From NCBI RefSeq assembly GCF_002356295.1, contig NZ_AP018042.1, forward strand, positions 1,582,361 through 1,646,360: a DNA stretch of 64,000 bases, given 5' to 3'. Shown one piece after another: positions 25,318 through 34,147 of this stretch. Every line of letters begins with the position of its first letter. The first letter of the stretch is position 1. This DNA comes from Labilibaculum antarcticum (GTDB lineage Bacteria; Bacteroidota; Bacteroidia; Bacteroidales; Marinifilaceae). Both the position numbers and the translations under genes were made by a program. The notes beneath the pieces are model-generated. The model saw only the letters and a list, made by a program, of their open reading frames with translations, did not search any database and was not told the origin of the DNA.

Positions 25318-27804
25318 ATGGCTAAAATACAGGAAGAAACAAAAAAACACATTTGTGTGCACTGCGGCGATGACTGTGGTTCACATCCCGTTATTTGGGA
25401 TGAGAAGCCATTTTGTTGCAATGGCTGTTCTACTGTATATCAAATTCTGCACGAAAATGAACTTTGTACCTATTACGATTTTGAATCCAACCCAGGAATT
25501 AAGATTGAATCAGGAAAATACAAGGAGAAATTTGCTTTTTTAGACGATGATGAAATTGCTGATCAACTTTATGAATTCTCTGAAGGAAATATCCGTAAAC
25601 TAAGCTTTTATATCCCAAGCATACATTGTAGTTCCTGTATTTGGTTGCTCGAACATCTTAGTATTTTGAATCAGGGAGTTATTAAATCGATGGTTAATTT
25701 CGTTAAAAAGGAAGTATCCATTACTTTCAATTCCGATGAGATTTCCATTCGGGAATTGGCTGAACTGCTATCTTCAATTCATTATATTCCTGAAATCACA
25801 TTGGATAAACTGCAGGAAAAACAAAATGAAGGTGTAAACAAAAAGCTTCTATATAAAATTGGTATTGCTGGATTTTGTTTTGGAAACATCATGCTTTTGA
25901 GCCTGCCTGAATATGTACCAGGCCACGAGTATTTGGAAGCTCATTTCAAAGAATTCTTTGGCATGATGAATTTCTTTCTCGTTTTACCTGTTTTCTTTTA
26001 CAGCGGAAGTGATTATCTATTATCTGCCGGTAAAGCAATAAAACACAAATTCATTAATATTGATGTTCCTATTTCAATGGGAATATTGATGCTATTTATT
26101 CAAAGTAGCATAGAGATTTTTACACAAACTGGTTCGGGCTACATGGATTCCCTTACCGGATTAATCTTTTTCCTTTTAATTGGAAAATGGTATCAGAACA
26201 GAACCTATCAAGCTCTTTCATTCGAACGGGATTACCGTTCCTATTTTCCGGTTGCGGTTAGTAAATTGAATAAAGGCATTGAGGTAAGCACTCCAATCGA
26301 AAAGTTACAAAAAGGCGATATCATATTAATCCGAAATCAGGAATTGATTCCTGCTGATAGTGTATTAATTAAGGGAGAAGCCCAAATTGATTACAGCTTT
26401 GTAACCGGTGAATCGAAACCAGTATTTAAAGAAAGCGGAGATCATATCTTTGCTGGTGGTAAGCAAATGGGAAGTGCCATTGAATTAACAATTGAAAAAG
26501 ATGTAATTCAAAGTCGATTGACTCAATTGTGGAATCAATTTGAAGGGACAGAATCTTCAAGCACCAAGCTTAACTCATTAATTGATCAAATTAGTAAATA
26601 TTTCACCATAGCGATTATTGCCATTGGAATGTTTGCTGGTATTTATTGGTTGTTGAATGATTCTACAAAAGCACTTTTTGCTTTCACATCAGTTTTAATT
26701 GTTGCCTGCCCTTGCGCTTTGGCTCTTTCAGCTCCGTTCGCTTTAGGAAATACCATGCGATTAATGGGAAGAATGGGCATCTATCTAAAAAGCTCCGACG
26801 TAGTTGAAAAATTGAATTCAATTACAAGCATTGTGTTTGACAAAACCGGAACGATAACACAAGCCGACGAAGTAAAAGTTAATTTTCATGGAGATGCATT
26901 AAGTGATACTGATAAAATCGCAGTAAAATCGTTAACAAGACATTCTACACATACGCTAAGTTCCACCTTGTATGAGTATTACAAAAGCATTCCACCTGAA
27001 ACCGTTGTAGACTATAAAGAATTGCCTTCAATGGGAATTTCAGGCACAATTAATGGCCGAAAAATCAAACTGGGCTCCGCTAAATTTATTCATGAGGGGA
27101 ATACCGAAACCAGTTCGCTAAATACAGAAGTTTACCTTTCGGTAGATGGAAAAATCAAAGGACATTTCGCGTTGAGTAATCAATACAGATCTGGTTTATC
27201 GGAACTCATAAATGGATTAGCACTCAAGTATGATTTGCACGTTCTTTCGGGAGACAATGATTCGGAGATGGAAAACTTGAAGCAGATATTTCCTAGCAAA
27301 TCAATTATTCGCTTCAATCAGTCGCCAAACGATAAATTAGAATACATCAATAATTTAAAGAAAGAAAATAAGCGTGTTCTGATGATTGGTGATGGATTAA
27401 ATGATGCCGGCGCTTTAAAAACAAGTGATGTAGGAATTTCAATAGCAGATGACATTTACCATTTTTCACCTGCTTGCGATGCCATTCTGGAAGCTTCAAA
27501 ATTTCAACAATTAAAGTACTTCCTAAAAATATCAAGGAAAAGTGTTTTAGTCGTAAAACTAAGTTTTGTACTCTCTTTTCTTTACAATTTATTTGGCTTG
27601 TATTTCGCAGTACAAGGTGTATTATCTCCAATTGTTGCAGCATTGTTGATGCCAATTAGTTCCATTTCGGTAGTGGCATTTGCAACTTTTACAACCAATT
27701 ATATTGCAAGATCAAAAGAGACTAACAATAAATCAAATAACGAATCAGTAGTAGAGTTTGCTAAAACAATCTCTTCATCGAGAAAACCGGTTCAACTAAA
27801 TTAA
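25318..27804 (+). CDS. ccoI: Copper-translocating P1B-type ATPase for cbb3 assembly (CcoI/FixI)
   Basis: An 828-residue heavy-metal P-type ATPase that exports copper for the cbb3 active site. A Cys-rich N-terminal domain (CVHCGDDCG and FCCNGCSTVYQIL) is typical of FixI/CcoI. It is followed by an HMA-like domain with IHCSSCIWLLEHL. The core has the TGES loop, the membrane metal site ACPCALALS, the phosphorylation site FDKTGT and the hinge GDGLNDAGAL. About eight transmembrane helices are expected. It starts the cco run and is separated from ccoS by 7 nt. Confidence 0.94.
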   Translation: MAKIQEETKKHICVHCGDDCGSHPVIWDEKPFCCNGCSTVYQILHENELCTYYDFESNPGIKIESGKYKEKFAFLDDDEIADQLYEFSEGNIRKLSFYIPSIHCSSCIWLLEHLSILNQGVIKSMVNFVKKEVSITFNSDEISIRELAELLSSIHYIPEITLDKLQEKQNEGVNKKLLYKIGIAGFCFGNIMLLSLPEYVPGHEYLEAHFKEFFGMMNFFLVLPVFFYSGSDYLLSAGKAIKHKFINIDVPISMGILMLFIQSSIEIFTQTGSGYMDSLTGLIFFLLIGKWYQNRTYQALSFERDYRSYFPVAVSKLNKGIEVSTPIEKLQKGDIILIRNQELIPADSVLIKGEAQIDYSFVTGESKPVFKESGDHIFAGGKQMGSAIELTIEKDVIQSRLTQLWNQFEGTESSSTKLNSLIDQISKYFTIAIIAIGMFAGIYWLLNDSTKALFAFTSVLIVACPCALALSAPFALGNTMRLMGRMGIYLKSSDVVEKLNSITSIVFDKTGTITQADEVKVNFHGDALSDTDKIAVKSLTRHSTHTLSSTLYEYYKSIPPETVVDYKELPSMGISGTINGRKIKLGSAKFIHEGNTETSSLNTEVYLSVDGKIKGHFALSNQYRSGLSELINGLALKYDLHVLSGDNDSEMENLKQIFPSKSIIRFNQSPNDKLEYINNLKKENKRVLMIGDGLNDAGALKTSDVGISIADDIYHFSPACDAILEASKFQQLKYFLKISRKSVLVVKLSFVLSFLYNLFGLYFAVQGVLSPIVAALLMPISSISVVAFATFTTNYIARSKETNNKSNNESVVEFAKTISSSRKPVQLN

Positions 27805-27811
27805 ATAGAAA

Positions 27812-28024
27812 ATGAGTGTATTGTTCGTTTTAATTGGTGCTAGCATGCTCGTGGCCGGAGGATTTCTGATCGCATTTCTTTGGGCTGTGAAAAAAGGACA
27901 ATATGATGATACTTATTCTCCATCTGTTCGGATTTTATTCGACGATCAGGAAAAAGAAGCACAAAAAAAAGAAAAAGAACAACAAATAGAAAAGGAAACA
28001 ACTAAGAAAAACCATAAATCTTAA
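27812..28024 (+). CDS. ccoS: cbb3 oxidase maturation protein CcoS
   Basis: A 70-residue single-TM protein. The N-terminal helix MSVLFVLIGASMLVAGGF is followed by FLWAVKKGQYDD, a CcoS hallmark. A highly charged Lys/Glu tail (about 45-66) ends it. CcoS is needed to insert heme and copper into the cbb3 catalytic subunit. It lies between ccoI and ccoNO with gaps of 7 and 4 nt, so the three are surely co-transcribed. Confidence 0.93.
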   Translation: MSVLFVLIGASMLVAGGFLIAFLWAVKKGQYDDTYSPSVRILFDDQEKEAQKKEKEQQIEKETTKKNHKS

Positions 28025-28028
28025 TTTA

Positions 28029-30158
28029 ATGGAAACACAACATTTTTCGTACGATAACAAAATCGTGAAATTTTTCGCCTACGCAACCATTATTTGGGGA
28101 GTAGTTGGAATGTCGGTAGGGCTTTTGGCAGCCTTACAATTGGCATTCCCGATTTTCAATTTCAACTTCGCCTACACTTCTTTTGGTAGAATTCGTCCAG
28201 TTCATACCAATGCGGTAATTTTCGCATTTGTAGGGAATGGAATATTTACCGCAGTATATTATTCTCTTCAGCGCTTGCTTAAAGCCAGAATGTTTAATGA
28301 CAGACTGAGTTGGATCCATTTTTGGGGTTGGCAAGCCATTATCGTTTCGGCTGCAGTAACCTTTGTTTTAGGGATCACAACAAGTAAAGAATACGCTGAG
28401 CTGGAATGGCCAATCGATATTGCTCTGACTATAATTTGGGTTGTTTTTGGTTGGAACATGTTTGGTACCATTTTAAGAAGAAGAGCCGATCACTTGTATG
28501 TGGCCATTTGGTTCTATATAGCCACTTTTGTTACCGTTGCCGTTCTTCATATTGGTAATTCTATTGCCTTGCCATATAGTTGGATTCAATCTTATCCGGT
28601 TTACGCAGGTGTTCAGGATGCCTTGGTACAATGGTGGTACGGACACAATGCGGTTGCCTTCTTTCTGACCACTCCATATTTAGGATTGATGTACTATTTC
28701 TTACCTAAAGCTGCTAATCGTCCCATATATTCGTATCGCTTATCGATCATTCACTTCTGGGCATTAATATTCCTATATATCTGGGCTGGTCCTCATCACT
28801 TACTTTATACTGCTTTACCAGATTGGGCACAATCATTGGGTGTTGTTTTCTCAATTATGCTTCTTGCTCCATCGTGGGGAGGTATGTTTAACGGGTTGCT
28901 AACACTTCGTGGCGCCTGGGATAAAGTTCGCGATAGCGCAACCTTAAAATTTATGGTTGTAGCAGTAACCTGTTACGGTATGTCCACTTTCGAGGGACCA
29001 ATGATGGCTCTTAAATGGGTAAACTCATTAACTCACTATACCGACTGGACAATTGCTCACGTTCACATTGGCGCAATGGGCTGGAATGGATTCCTAACAT
29101 TCGGAATGTTGTACTACCTATTCCCAAAAATGTGGAATACAAAATTGTATTCAGAAAAATTAGCCAATGCACACTTCTGGATTGGCACATTAGGAATGAT
29201 TTTTTATGCTCTTCCTTTATACTGGGGAGCTATTGTTCAAACCTTAATGTGGAAAGAATTTACTCCCGATGGATTACTGGCTTATCCTAATTTCTTAGAG
29301 ACTCTCACACAGATTTTACCTATGTATCATGCAAGGGTGTTTGGCGGACTTCTTTATTTCTCCGGATTATTCTTAATGGTTTACAATCTATTGAAAACTG
29401 CAGCATCAGGTAAATGTGTAGATAATGAAGAAGCTTCGGCTCCTGCGATTGTTACCGACACAAAACGTGGTCAAAGCGAAGGTTTACACCGTTGGTTAGA
29501 AAGAAAGCCTATTCAATTTATGATTTTAGCTACTGTTGCGATCTTAATTGGTGGTGCATTCGAAATTATTCCTACTTATTTAATCAAATCAAATATTCCG
29601 ACAATCGAGAGCGTAAAACCATACACTCCTCTGGAGTTACAGGGGCGGGACATCTATATCCGCGAAGGCTGTAACACTTGTCACTCTCAAATGGTTCGAC
29701 CATTCCGTTCGGAAACAGAACGATATGGTGAGTATTCCAAAGCTGGGGAATCAGTTTACAATCATCCACACTTGTGGGGATCGAAACGTACCGGACCCGA
29801 TTTGGCTCGCGAGGGGGTTCCTGGTGGAAAAATGTACAAGACTAATGTTTGGCACTATAACCACATGTTGGATCCACAAAAAATGAATGCTCAATCCATC
29901 ATGCCAAAATATCCTTGGCTGATAAAAGATAAGTTGGATATTTCATCGACTCCTGCAAAAATTCGAGCGATGACTACCTTAGGTGTTCCTTATGCGCCAG
30001 GTTACGATCAGCTTGCAAATGATGATTTACAAAAACAAGCAGAGGAAATTGCTGCCGATCTTAAAAATTCAGGTGTTGAAGTAGCAAGTGACAAAGAAAT
30101 ACTCGCTATAATTGCCTATTTGCAACGTTTGGGTCGGGATATTTCAGTTGGAAACTAG
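28029..30158 (+). CDS. ccoNO: cbb3 oxidase subunits I and II fused (CcoNO)
   Basis: A 709-residue fusion. Residues about 1-470 are the C-type heme-copper oxidase catalytic subunit CcoN with about twelve helices and the His ligands of hemes b and CuB (RPVHTNAV, WWYGHNAVAFF, GPHHLLYTA, AHVHIGAMGW). Residues about 500-709 are CcoO: one helix, then a cytochrome c domain with CNTCHSQMVRPF and a likely Met ligand in SIMPKYPW. The fusion is usual in Bacteroidota. The enzyme reduces oxygen with high affinity and pumps protons. Confidence 0.96.
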   Translation: METQHFSYDNKIVKFFAYATIIWGVVGMSVGLLAALQLAFPIFNFNFAYTSFGRIRPVHTNAVIFAFVGNGIFTAVYYSLQRLLKARMFNDRLSWIHFWGWQAIIVSAAVTFVLGITTSKEYAELEWPIDIALTIIWVVFGWNMFGTILRRRADHLYVAIWFYIATFVTVAVLHIGNSIALPYSWIQSYPVYAGVQDALVQWWYGHNAVAFFLTTPYLGLMYYFLPKAANRPIYSYRLSIIHFWALIFLYIWAGPHHLLYTALPDWAQSLGVVFSIMLLAPSWGGMFNGLLTLRGAWDKVRDSATLKFMVVAVTCYGMSTFEGPMMALKWVNSLTHYTDWTIAHVHIGAMGWNGFLTFGMLYYLFPKMWNTKLYSEKLANAHFWIGTLGMIFYALPLYWGAIVQTLMWKEFTPDGLLAYPNFLETLTQILPMYHARVFGGLLYFSGLFLMVYNLLKTAASGKCVDNEEASAPAIVTDTKRGQSEGLHRWLERKPIQFMILATVAILIGGAFEIIPTYLIKSNIPTIESVKPYTPLELQGRDIYIREGCNTCHSQMVRPFRSETERYGEYSKAGESVYNHPHLWGSKRTGPDLAREGVPGGKMYKTNVWHYNHMLDPQKMNAQSIMPKYPWLIKDKLDISSTPAKIRAMTTLGVPYAPGYDQLANDDLQKQAEEIAADLKNSGVEVASDKEILAIIAYLQRLGRDISVGN

Positions 30159-30367
30159 ATATGAGATTTAAAATATGAGAATTGAGAAAAATACTCTTAT
30201 AATTATTTTATCTCACTTCTCATATCTCTCATCTAAAACGAATAAATATGGAACGTCAATGATTAAATAATTATTAACTCACATACGAGAATGATTATTT
30301 ACTCATAGAAAGTTCTCCCGATAAATCGGGACAGGCTATCTGACCATAAAATAAAAAATATAAACAG
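30159..30367. repeat. Repeat-derived spacer between ccoNO and ccoQ
   Basis: A 209-nt gap inside the cco operon. It holds an imperfect inverted repeat (ATATGAGATTTAAAATATGAG near 30160 and CTTCTCATATCTCTCATC near 30217) and the palindrome TCCCGATAAATCGGGA near 30318. Both resemble widespread Bacteroidota intergenic repeats; no ORF is present. Confidence 0.45.
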
Positions 30368-30568
30368 ATGAAAATAGTTAGTCATTATTTACAGGGAATT
30401 GCAGATGTAGGATTTTTCCCAAGCATCTCTTTACTGATTTTCTTCCTGTTTTTTATAGGAATGCTTTGGTGGGTTTTTAGAAAAAGCAACAAAGAATTCT
30501 TTACAAAAATGGAAAGTTATGCCCTTGACGAGGATGGTGTAAATCCATCATCGGAAGCAAAAGAATAA
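30368..30568 (+). CDS. ccoQ: cbb3 oxidase small subunit CcoQ/subunit IV
   Basis: A 66-residue protein with one transmembrane helix (about 17-37, LLIFFLFFIGMLWWVF) followed by RKSNKEFF and an acidic tail. This is the usual pattern of CcoQ, which stabilises the cbb3 complex. It ends one nucleotide before the longest ccoP frame and 22 nt before its likely ATG. Confidence 0.85.
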   Translation: MKIVSHYLQGIADVGFFPSISLLIFFLFFIGMLWWVFRKSNKEFFTKMESYALDEDGVNPSSEAKE

Positions 30569-30590
30569 ATTGGCCCAAAATCGAGATAAA

Positions 30591-31157
30591 ATGGAGAAAA
30601 AAGATAAATTCTTAGAAGAAAACGAGCATCTAATGAGCGATCATGATTATGATGGAATTAGAGAATTAAACAACCCAATGCCAACATGGTGGCGTTACTT
30701 ATTCTATATCACAATCATTTTTTCAGCAGTATACATGTTTCGTTATCATGTGTTTGGTGACGATTTACAAATAGATGAATACAATAAAGAAATGGCTCTT
30801 GCCGAAGCTAATAAACCGAAGGCTTCCTTTGATGAAAACGCACTTGTTCTAATGACAGATGCAGGAAATCTTGGAAAAGGAAAAGCCATTTACGACAAAA
30901 ACTGCATTGCCTGCCATGGAACTGTAGGTGAAGGAAATGCAATTGGACCAAACCTTACCGACAAATATTGGTTGAATGGTGGCAGTCTTAAAGATGTTTA
31001 CCAAATCATTAAAATAGGAAAACCTATGAAGGGTATGTTAGCCTGGCAAAACCAATTATCGCCTGAACAGATGCTTCAAGTTACCAGCTATACTTTGAGC
31101 TTGCAAGGAACAAATCCGGCAAACGGAAAAGAGGCTCAAGGTGAATTGGCAGAATAA
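30591..31157 (+). CDS. ccoP: cbb3 oxidase subunit III, monoheme CcoP
   Basis: About 188 residues from the ATG at 30591; the longer frame begins with a TTG at 30570. It has an N-terminal CcoP segment (YDGIRELNNPMPTWWRYLFYITIIFS) that includes the single TM helix. One cytochrome c domain follows with a single CxxCH (CIACHGT) and likely Met ligands (PMKGMLAW). Proteobacterial CcoP carries two hemes; this one has one, as in many Bacteroidota. It accepts electrons from soluble or membrane cytochromes. Confidence 0.93.
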   Translation: MEKKDKFLEENEHLMSDHDYDGIRELNNPMPTWWRYLFYITIIFSAVYMFRYHVFGDDLQIDEYNKEMALAEANKPKASFDENALVLMTDAGNLGKGKAIYDKNCIACHGTVGEGNAIGPNLTDKYWLNGGSLKDVYQIIKIGKPMKGMLAWQNQLSPEQMLQVTSYTLSLQGTNPANGKEAQGELAE

Positions 31158-31237
31158 TATGTAAGCTTCAAGCTATTAGTTACAAGCTTCGAGTAATTCA
31201 ACTTGGAGCTTATAACCAATTCATAAATAAAACAATA

Positions 31238-32638
31238 ATGGCGCCAAAAAATCCATATACTGGCTATCGCGACCAACTTGCTACTCTAAGTGAGTCGGGA
31301 AATCGCAGATGGGTATACGCACAAAAACCAAAAGGAAAATTATACAACTATCGGAATCTCGTTAGCTATACCCTGCTGTTTCTGCTCTTTGCAATTCCGT
31401 TTGTAAAGCTAAATGGTGAGCCATTTTTATTATTGAATATTCTGGAGCGTAAATTTATTTTGTTTGGGGTTCAATTTTGGCCTCAGGATTTTCATCTCTT
31501 TCTGTATTCCATGATTACACTTTTTGTATTTGTGGTACTGTTTACTGTTAGCTATGGGCGAATATGGTGTGGTTGGACTTGTCCGCAAACTGTGTTTTTA
31601 GAATTTATTTTCAGAAGAATTGAGTACTTAATTGAAGGAAATCCAAGCCAACAACGTAAGTTAAATTCCCAATCAATGAATTTCGAAAAGTTTTGGAAGA
31701 AAAGTCTAAAACTAATTCTGTTTTACACAATATGCTTTTTAATTACCAATGCCTTTTTATCTTATATCATTGGCATTGATCAGCTATTGGAAATAATGAA
31801 AGCTCCGATCTCTGAACACAGTGTTGGATTTACTGTGTCGGTTTTATTTTCAGTCGTTATGTTCTTTGTTTTCACCAAATTGCGCGAGCAAGTATGCTCG
31901 ATGATTTGCCCTTACGGACGACTGCAAGGTGTACTATTAGATTCCAATTCGATTGTTGTTGCTTACGACTACAAACGAGGGGAAGAAAGAGCTCCCCTTG
32001 AGGCTGGTGAAGATCGAAAAGAAGATGGCAAAGGAGATTGTATTGACTGTTATCAATGTGTTAATGTTTGTCCTACGGGGATTGATGTTCGTGATGGCAC
32101 TCAATTGGAATGCATCAACTGTACTGCCTGCATAGATGAATGCAATTCTGTTATGGAATGGGTCGGAAAACCGAAAGGCTTAATTCGATTCGATTCTGAA
32201 AAAAATATAGCCGAAGGCAAAAAACAAAAATGGCCGGCCCGTAAGATTGCATACACAGTCGTTCTTTGCATTTTATTGGGAATTGTTGCAGCACTTTTTG
32301 CTTCCCGAAGTGATTTAGAAGCAATCATATTACGAGCTCCTGGTTTGATGTATCAAGATCAGGATAATGGCAAAATTAGTAATATGTACAACTTCAAAGT
32401 CGTTAATAAAACTTCTGTTGATATTCCTATTCATTTTAAAATCATGAATCACGAAGGAGATATCCTGATTATTGGGAAAGAAATGAATGCTGTAGCCAGT
32501 TCGATAAAAGAAGGTGTGTTCTTTGCCATTCTTCCTCCTAAAGAAATTACAAGCGACAACATTCCAATTACCATTGGCGTATATTCCGGGGAACGATTAA
32601 TAGAAGAAGTTAAGCTGACTTTCGTTGGACCGAACTAA
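31238..32638 (+). CDS. ccoG: cbb3 oxidase accessory ferredoxin-like protein CcoG
   Basis: A 466-residue polytopic membrane protein. Early helices are followed by the conserved YGRIWCGWTCPQTVF. Two 4Fe-4S motifs then appear (CIDCYQCVNVCP and CINCTACIDECN). A C-terminal Ig-like domain (IG_FixG) lies after the last helix. CcoG/RdxA has been shown in other bacteria to reduce Cu(II) to Cu(I) for oxidase assembly. It sits 80 nt after ccoP, with a small repeat-like spacer between them. Confidence 0.94.
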   Translation: MAPKNPYTGYRDQLATLSESGNRRWVYAQKPKGKLYNYRNLVSYTLLFLLFAIPFVKLNGEPFLLLNILERKFILFGVQFWPQDFHLFLYSMITLFVFVVLFTVSYGRIWCGWTCPQTVFLEFIFRRIEYLIEGNPSQQRKLNSQSMNFEKFWKKSLKLILFYTICFLITNAFLSYIIGIDQLLEIMKAPISEHSVGFTVSVLFSVVMFFVFTKLREQVCSMICPYGRLQGVLLDSNSIVVAYDYKRGEERAPLEAGEDRKEDGKGDCIDCYQCVNVCPTGIDVRDGTQLECINCTACIDECNSVMEWVGKPKGLIRFDSEKNIAEGKKQKWPARKIAYTVVLCILLGIVAALFASRSDLEAIILRAPGLMYQDQDNGKISNMYNFKVVNKTSVDIPIHFKIMNHEGDILIIGKEMNAVASSIKEGVFFAILPPKEITSDNIPITIGVYSGERLIEEVKLTFVGPN

Positions 32639-32767
32639 GAAGAACAATTAGCAGTGAACAGTGAATATTCGGAATTTTCAATTCCTTAAAACGGAATTAC
32701 AAATCCTGAAACTCAAAACCTGTAGATTACAAATCGACAGGAGCATCAAATATTAAAAAGGATAAAA

Positions 32768-33214
32768 ATGAAAAAAATGAGTTGGGGCACAAAGCTTGGA
32801 ATAGGAGCTTCGATATATGTTATCGGAATTCTTGCATTTGTTGGCTTTAGTACAACACAGCAGATCAACCTGGTTTCTAAAGATTACTATCCTAAAGAGG
32901 TAGAATATCAGAAACAAATTGATAAGATTAAGAATGCAAAGCAACTGAAAGAAGATGTTCAAATTATCCAGGAAAATGGTAAGCTTCAAATTCAATTCCC
33001 AGCTAAAATGCACAATCAGGTAAAAGGTGAAATCATTTTTTATCGGCCTTCGAATTATCAATCAGATATTAAATGTGCTATTGAAATTGATGAAACCGGT
33101 TTCCAGGAATTAAATACCGATCAGTTATTAAAGGGAATGTATAAGATTAAAATAGATTGGGAACACGATGGCATTGGATATTATAAAGAAGAGGCTATTT
33201 ATCTCAATAAATAA
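32768..33214 (+). CDS. ccoH: cbb3 assembly protein CcoH/FixH family
   Basis: A 148-residue protein with an N-terminal transmembrane helix (about 5-27, KLGIGASIYVIGILAFVGFS) and an extracytoplasmic beta domain. LVSKDYYPKEVEYQKQIDK is characteristic of the FixH family. FixH supports cbb3 maturation together with CcoI and CcoG. It lies between ccoG (129-nt gap containing repeat-like text) and a SafE-like gene. Confidence 0.88.
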   Translation: MKKMSWGTKLGIGASIYVIGILAFVGFSTTQQINLVSKDYYPKEVEYQKQIDKIKNAKQLKEDVQIIQENGKLQIQFPAKMHNQVKGEIIFYRPSNYQSDIKCAIEIDETGFQELNTDQLLKGMYKIKIDWEHDGIGYYKEEAIYLNK

Positions 33215-33218
33215 AATA

Positions 33219-33308
33219 CCTCATCCCCTATCGCCTTCTCCTTGTGGAGAAGAGAGAACAATACATTAAAGTTTCCCTCTCCTTGAGGAGAGGGATTAAG
33301 GGTGAGGC
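33219..33308. repeat. Palindromic intergenic repeat, CCTCATCCC...GGGTGAGG type
   Basis: Outer arms CCTCATCCC (33219-33227) and GGGTGAGG (near 33301) enclose two hairpins, CTTCTCCTTGTGGAGAAG and CCCTCTCCTTGAGGAGAGGG. This resembles a dispersed Bacteroidota/Cyanobacteria-type repeat. It fills the ccoH-SafE spacer. Confidence 0.6.
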
Positions 33309-33331
33309 ATACACGTACAAAAAATAAAATA

Positions 33332-34063
33332 ATGATATATCTATCAGCATTAATATTGGGACTTATGGGCAGTTTTCACTGTGTGGGAATGTGTGGTCCT
33401 ATTGCATTGGCAATTCCTTTGAAAACAACTTCATGGCTGGCAAGAATTTCAGGTGGTGTAATTTACAACATTGGCCGTGCCCTTACCTATGCCTTTATGG
33501 GAGCTATTTTTGGTCTTTTGGGGCGAGGTTTGGTGATGAGTGGATTTCAACAATGGGTATCTGTTATCATGGGCGCTATCATGATTCTTTCGGTTATTAC
33601 CCCTTCCATTTATAAGAATCGCTTTAACGCTGAAAAAGGTTTGTTCTCCTTTGTTGGCAAAGTAAAACTCTCATTAGGAAAGTTATTTACTCAACGAAGT
33701 TATGGATCGCTTTTTTTGATTGGATTGCTAAATGGATTACTTCCTTGCGGATTGGTTTACGTTGCTATCGCAGCGGCAATCGCAACAGGATCGGCTGCTG
33801 GCGGTGGGCTTTTCATGTTTATTTTTGGCTTGGGAACTCTTCCGATGATGTTAGCGATTTCGCTTATTGGTAATTTAATAACTCTTGAACTGAGAAAAAA
33901 AATAACTCGTTTGATTCCTTATGCAATTGTTTTTATTGGTGTTCTATTCGTTCTTCGCGGATTGAGTTTAGGAATTCCTTTTTTAAGTCCTCCGGAGAAA
34001 GCAATGACAGTGCCTACTGAACAAGTGGATGTGACGAAACCAAAACCGGATTGTTGTCATTAA
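33332..34063 (+). CDS. SafE/TauE-like membrane protein in the cbb3 cluster
   Basis: About 243 residues from the ATG at 33332. The longer frame opens with a GTG at 33302 inside a DNA repeat, so it is unlikely to be coding. About six transmembrane helices, with the family motif GSFHCVGMCGPIALAIP near the N-terminus and NGLLPCGLVYVAIA in the middle, place it in the TauE/SafE-DsbD-like group regularly linked to ccoGH. The Cys/His motif and the terminal PDCCH suggest copper or thiol chemistry in oxidase assembly (inference). A terminator follows. Confidence 0.88.
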   Translation: MIYLSALILGLMGSFHCVGMCGPIALAIPLKTTSWLARISGGVIYNIGRALTYAFMGAIFGLLGRGLVMSGFQQWVSVIMGAIMILSVITPSIYKNRFNAEKGLFSFVGKVKLSLGKLFTQRSYGSLFLIGLLNGLLPCGLVYVAIAAAIATGSAAGGGLFMFIFGLGTLPMMLAISLIGNLITLELRKKITRLIPYAIVFIGVLFVLRGLSLGIPFLSPPEKAMTVPTEQVDVTKPKPDCCH

Positions 34064-34071
34064 GAAAATAA

Positions 34072-34106
34072 AAAGAGGCTACATCCATTTAGTATATAGC
34101 CTCTTC
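34072..34106 (+). terminator. Terminator of the cco operon
   Basis: A hairpin with arms AAGAGGCTA and TAGCCTCTT and a 16-nt loop starts 9 nt after the stop. The T-run is poor, so strength is uncertain. It may also serve the convergent gene. Confidence 0.55.
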
Positions 34107-34147
34107 GCAAGTTTTGAGAAAAATCGAAAATAAATTTTCAATAAACT

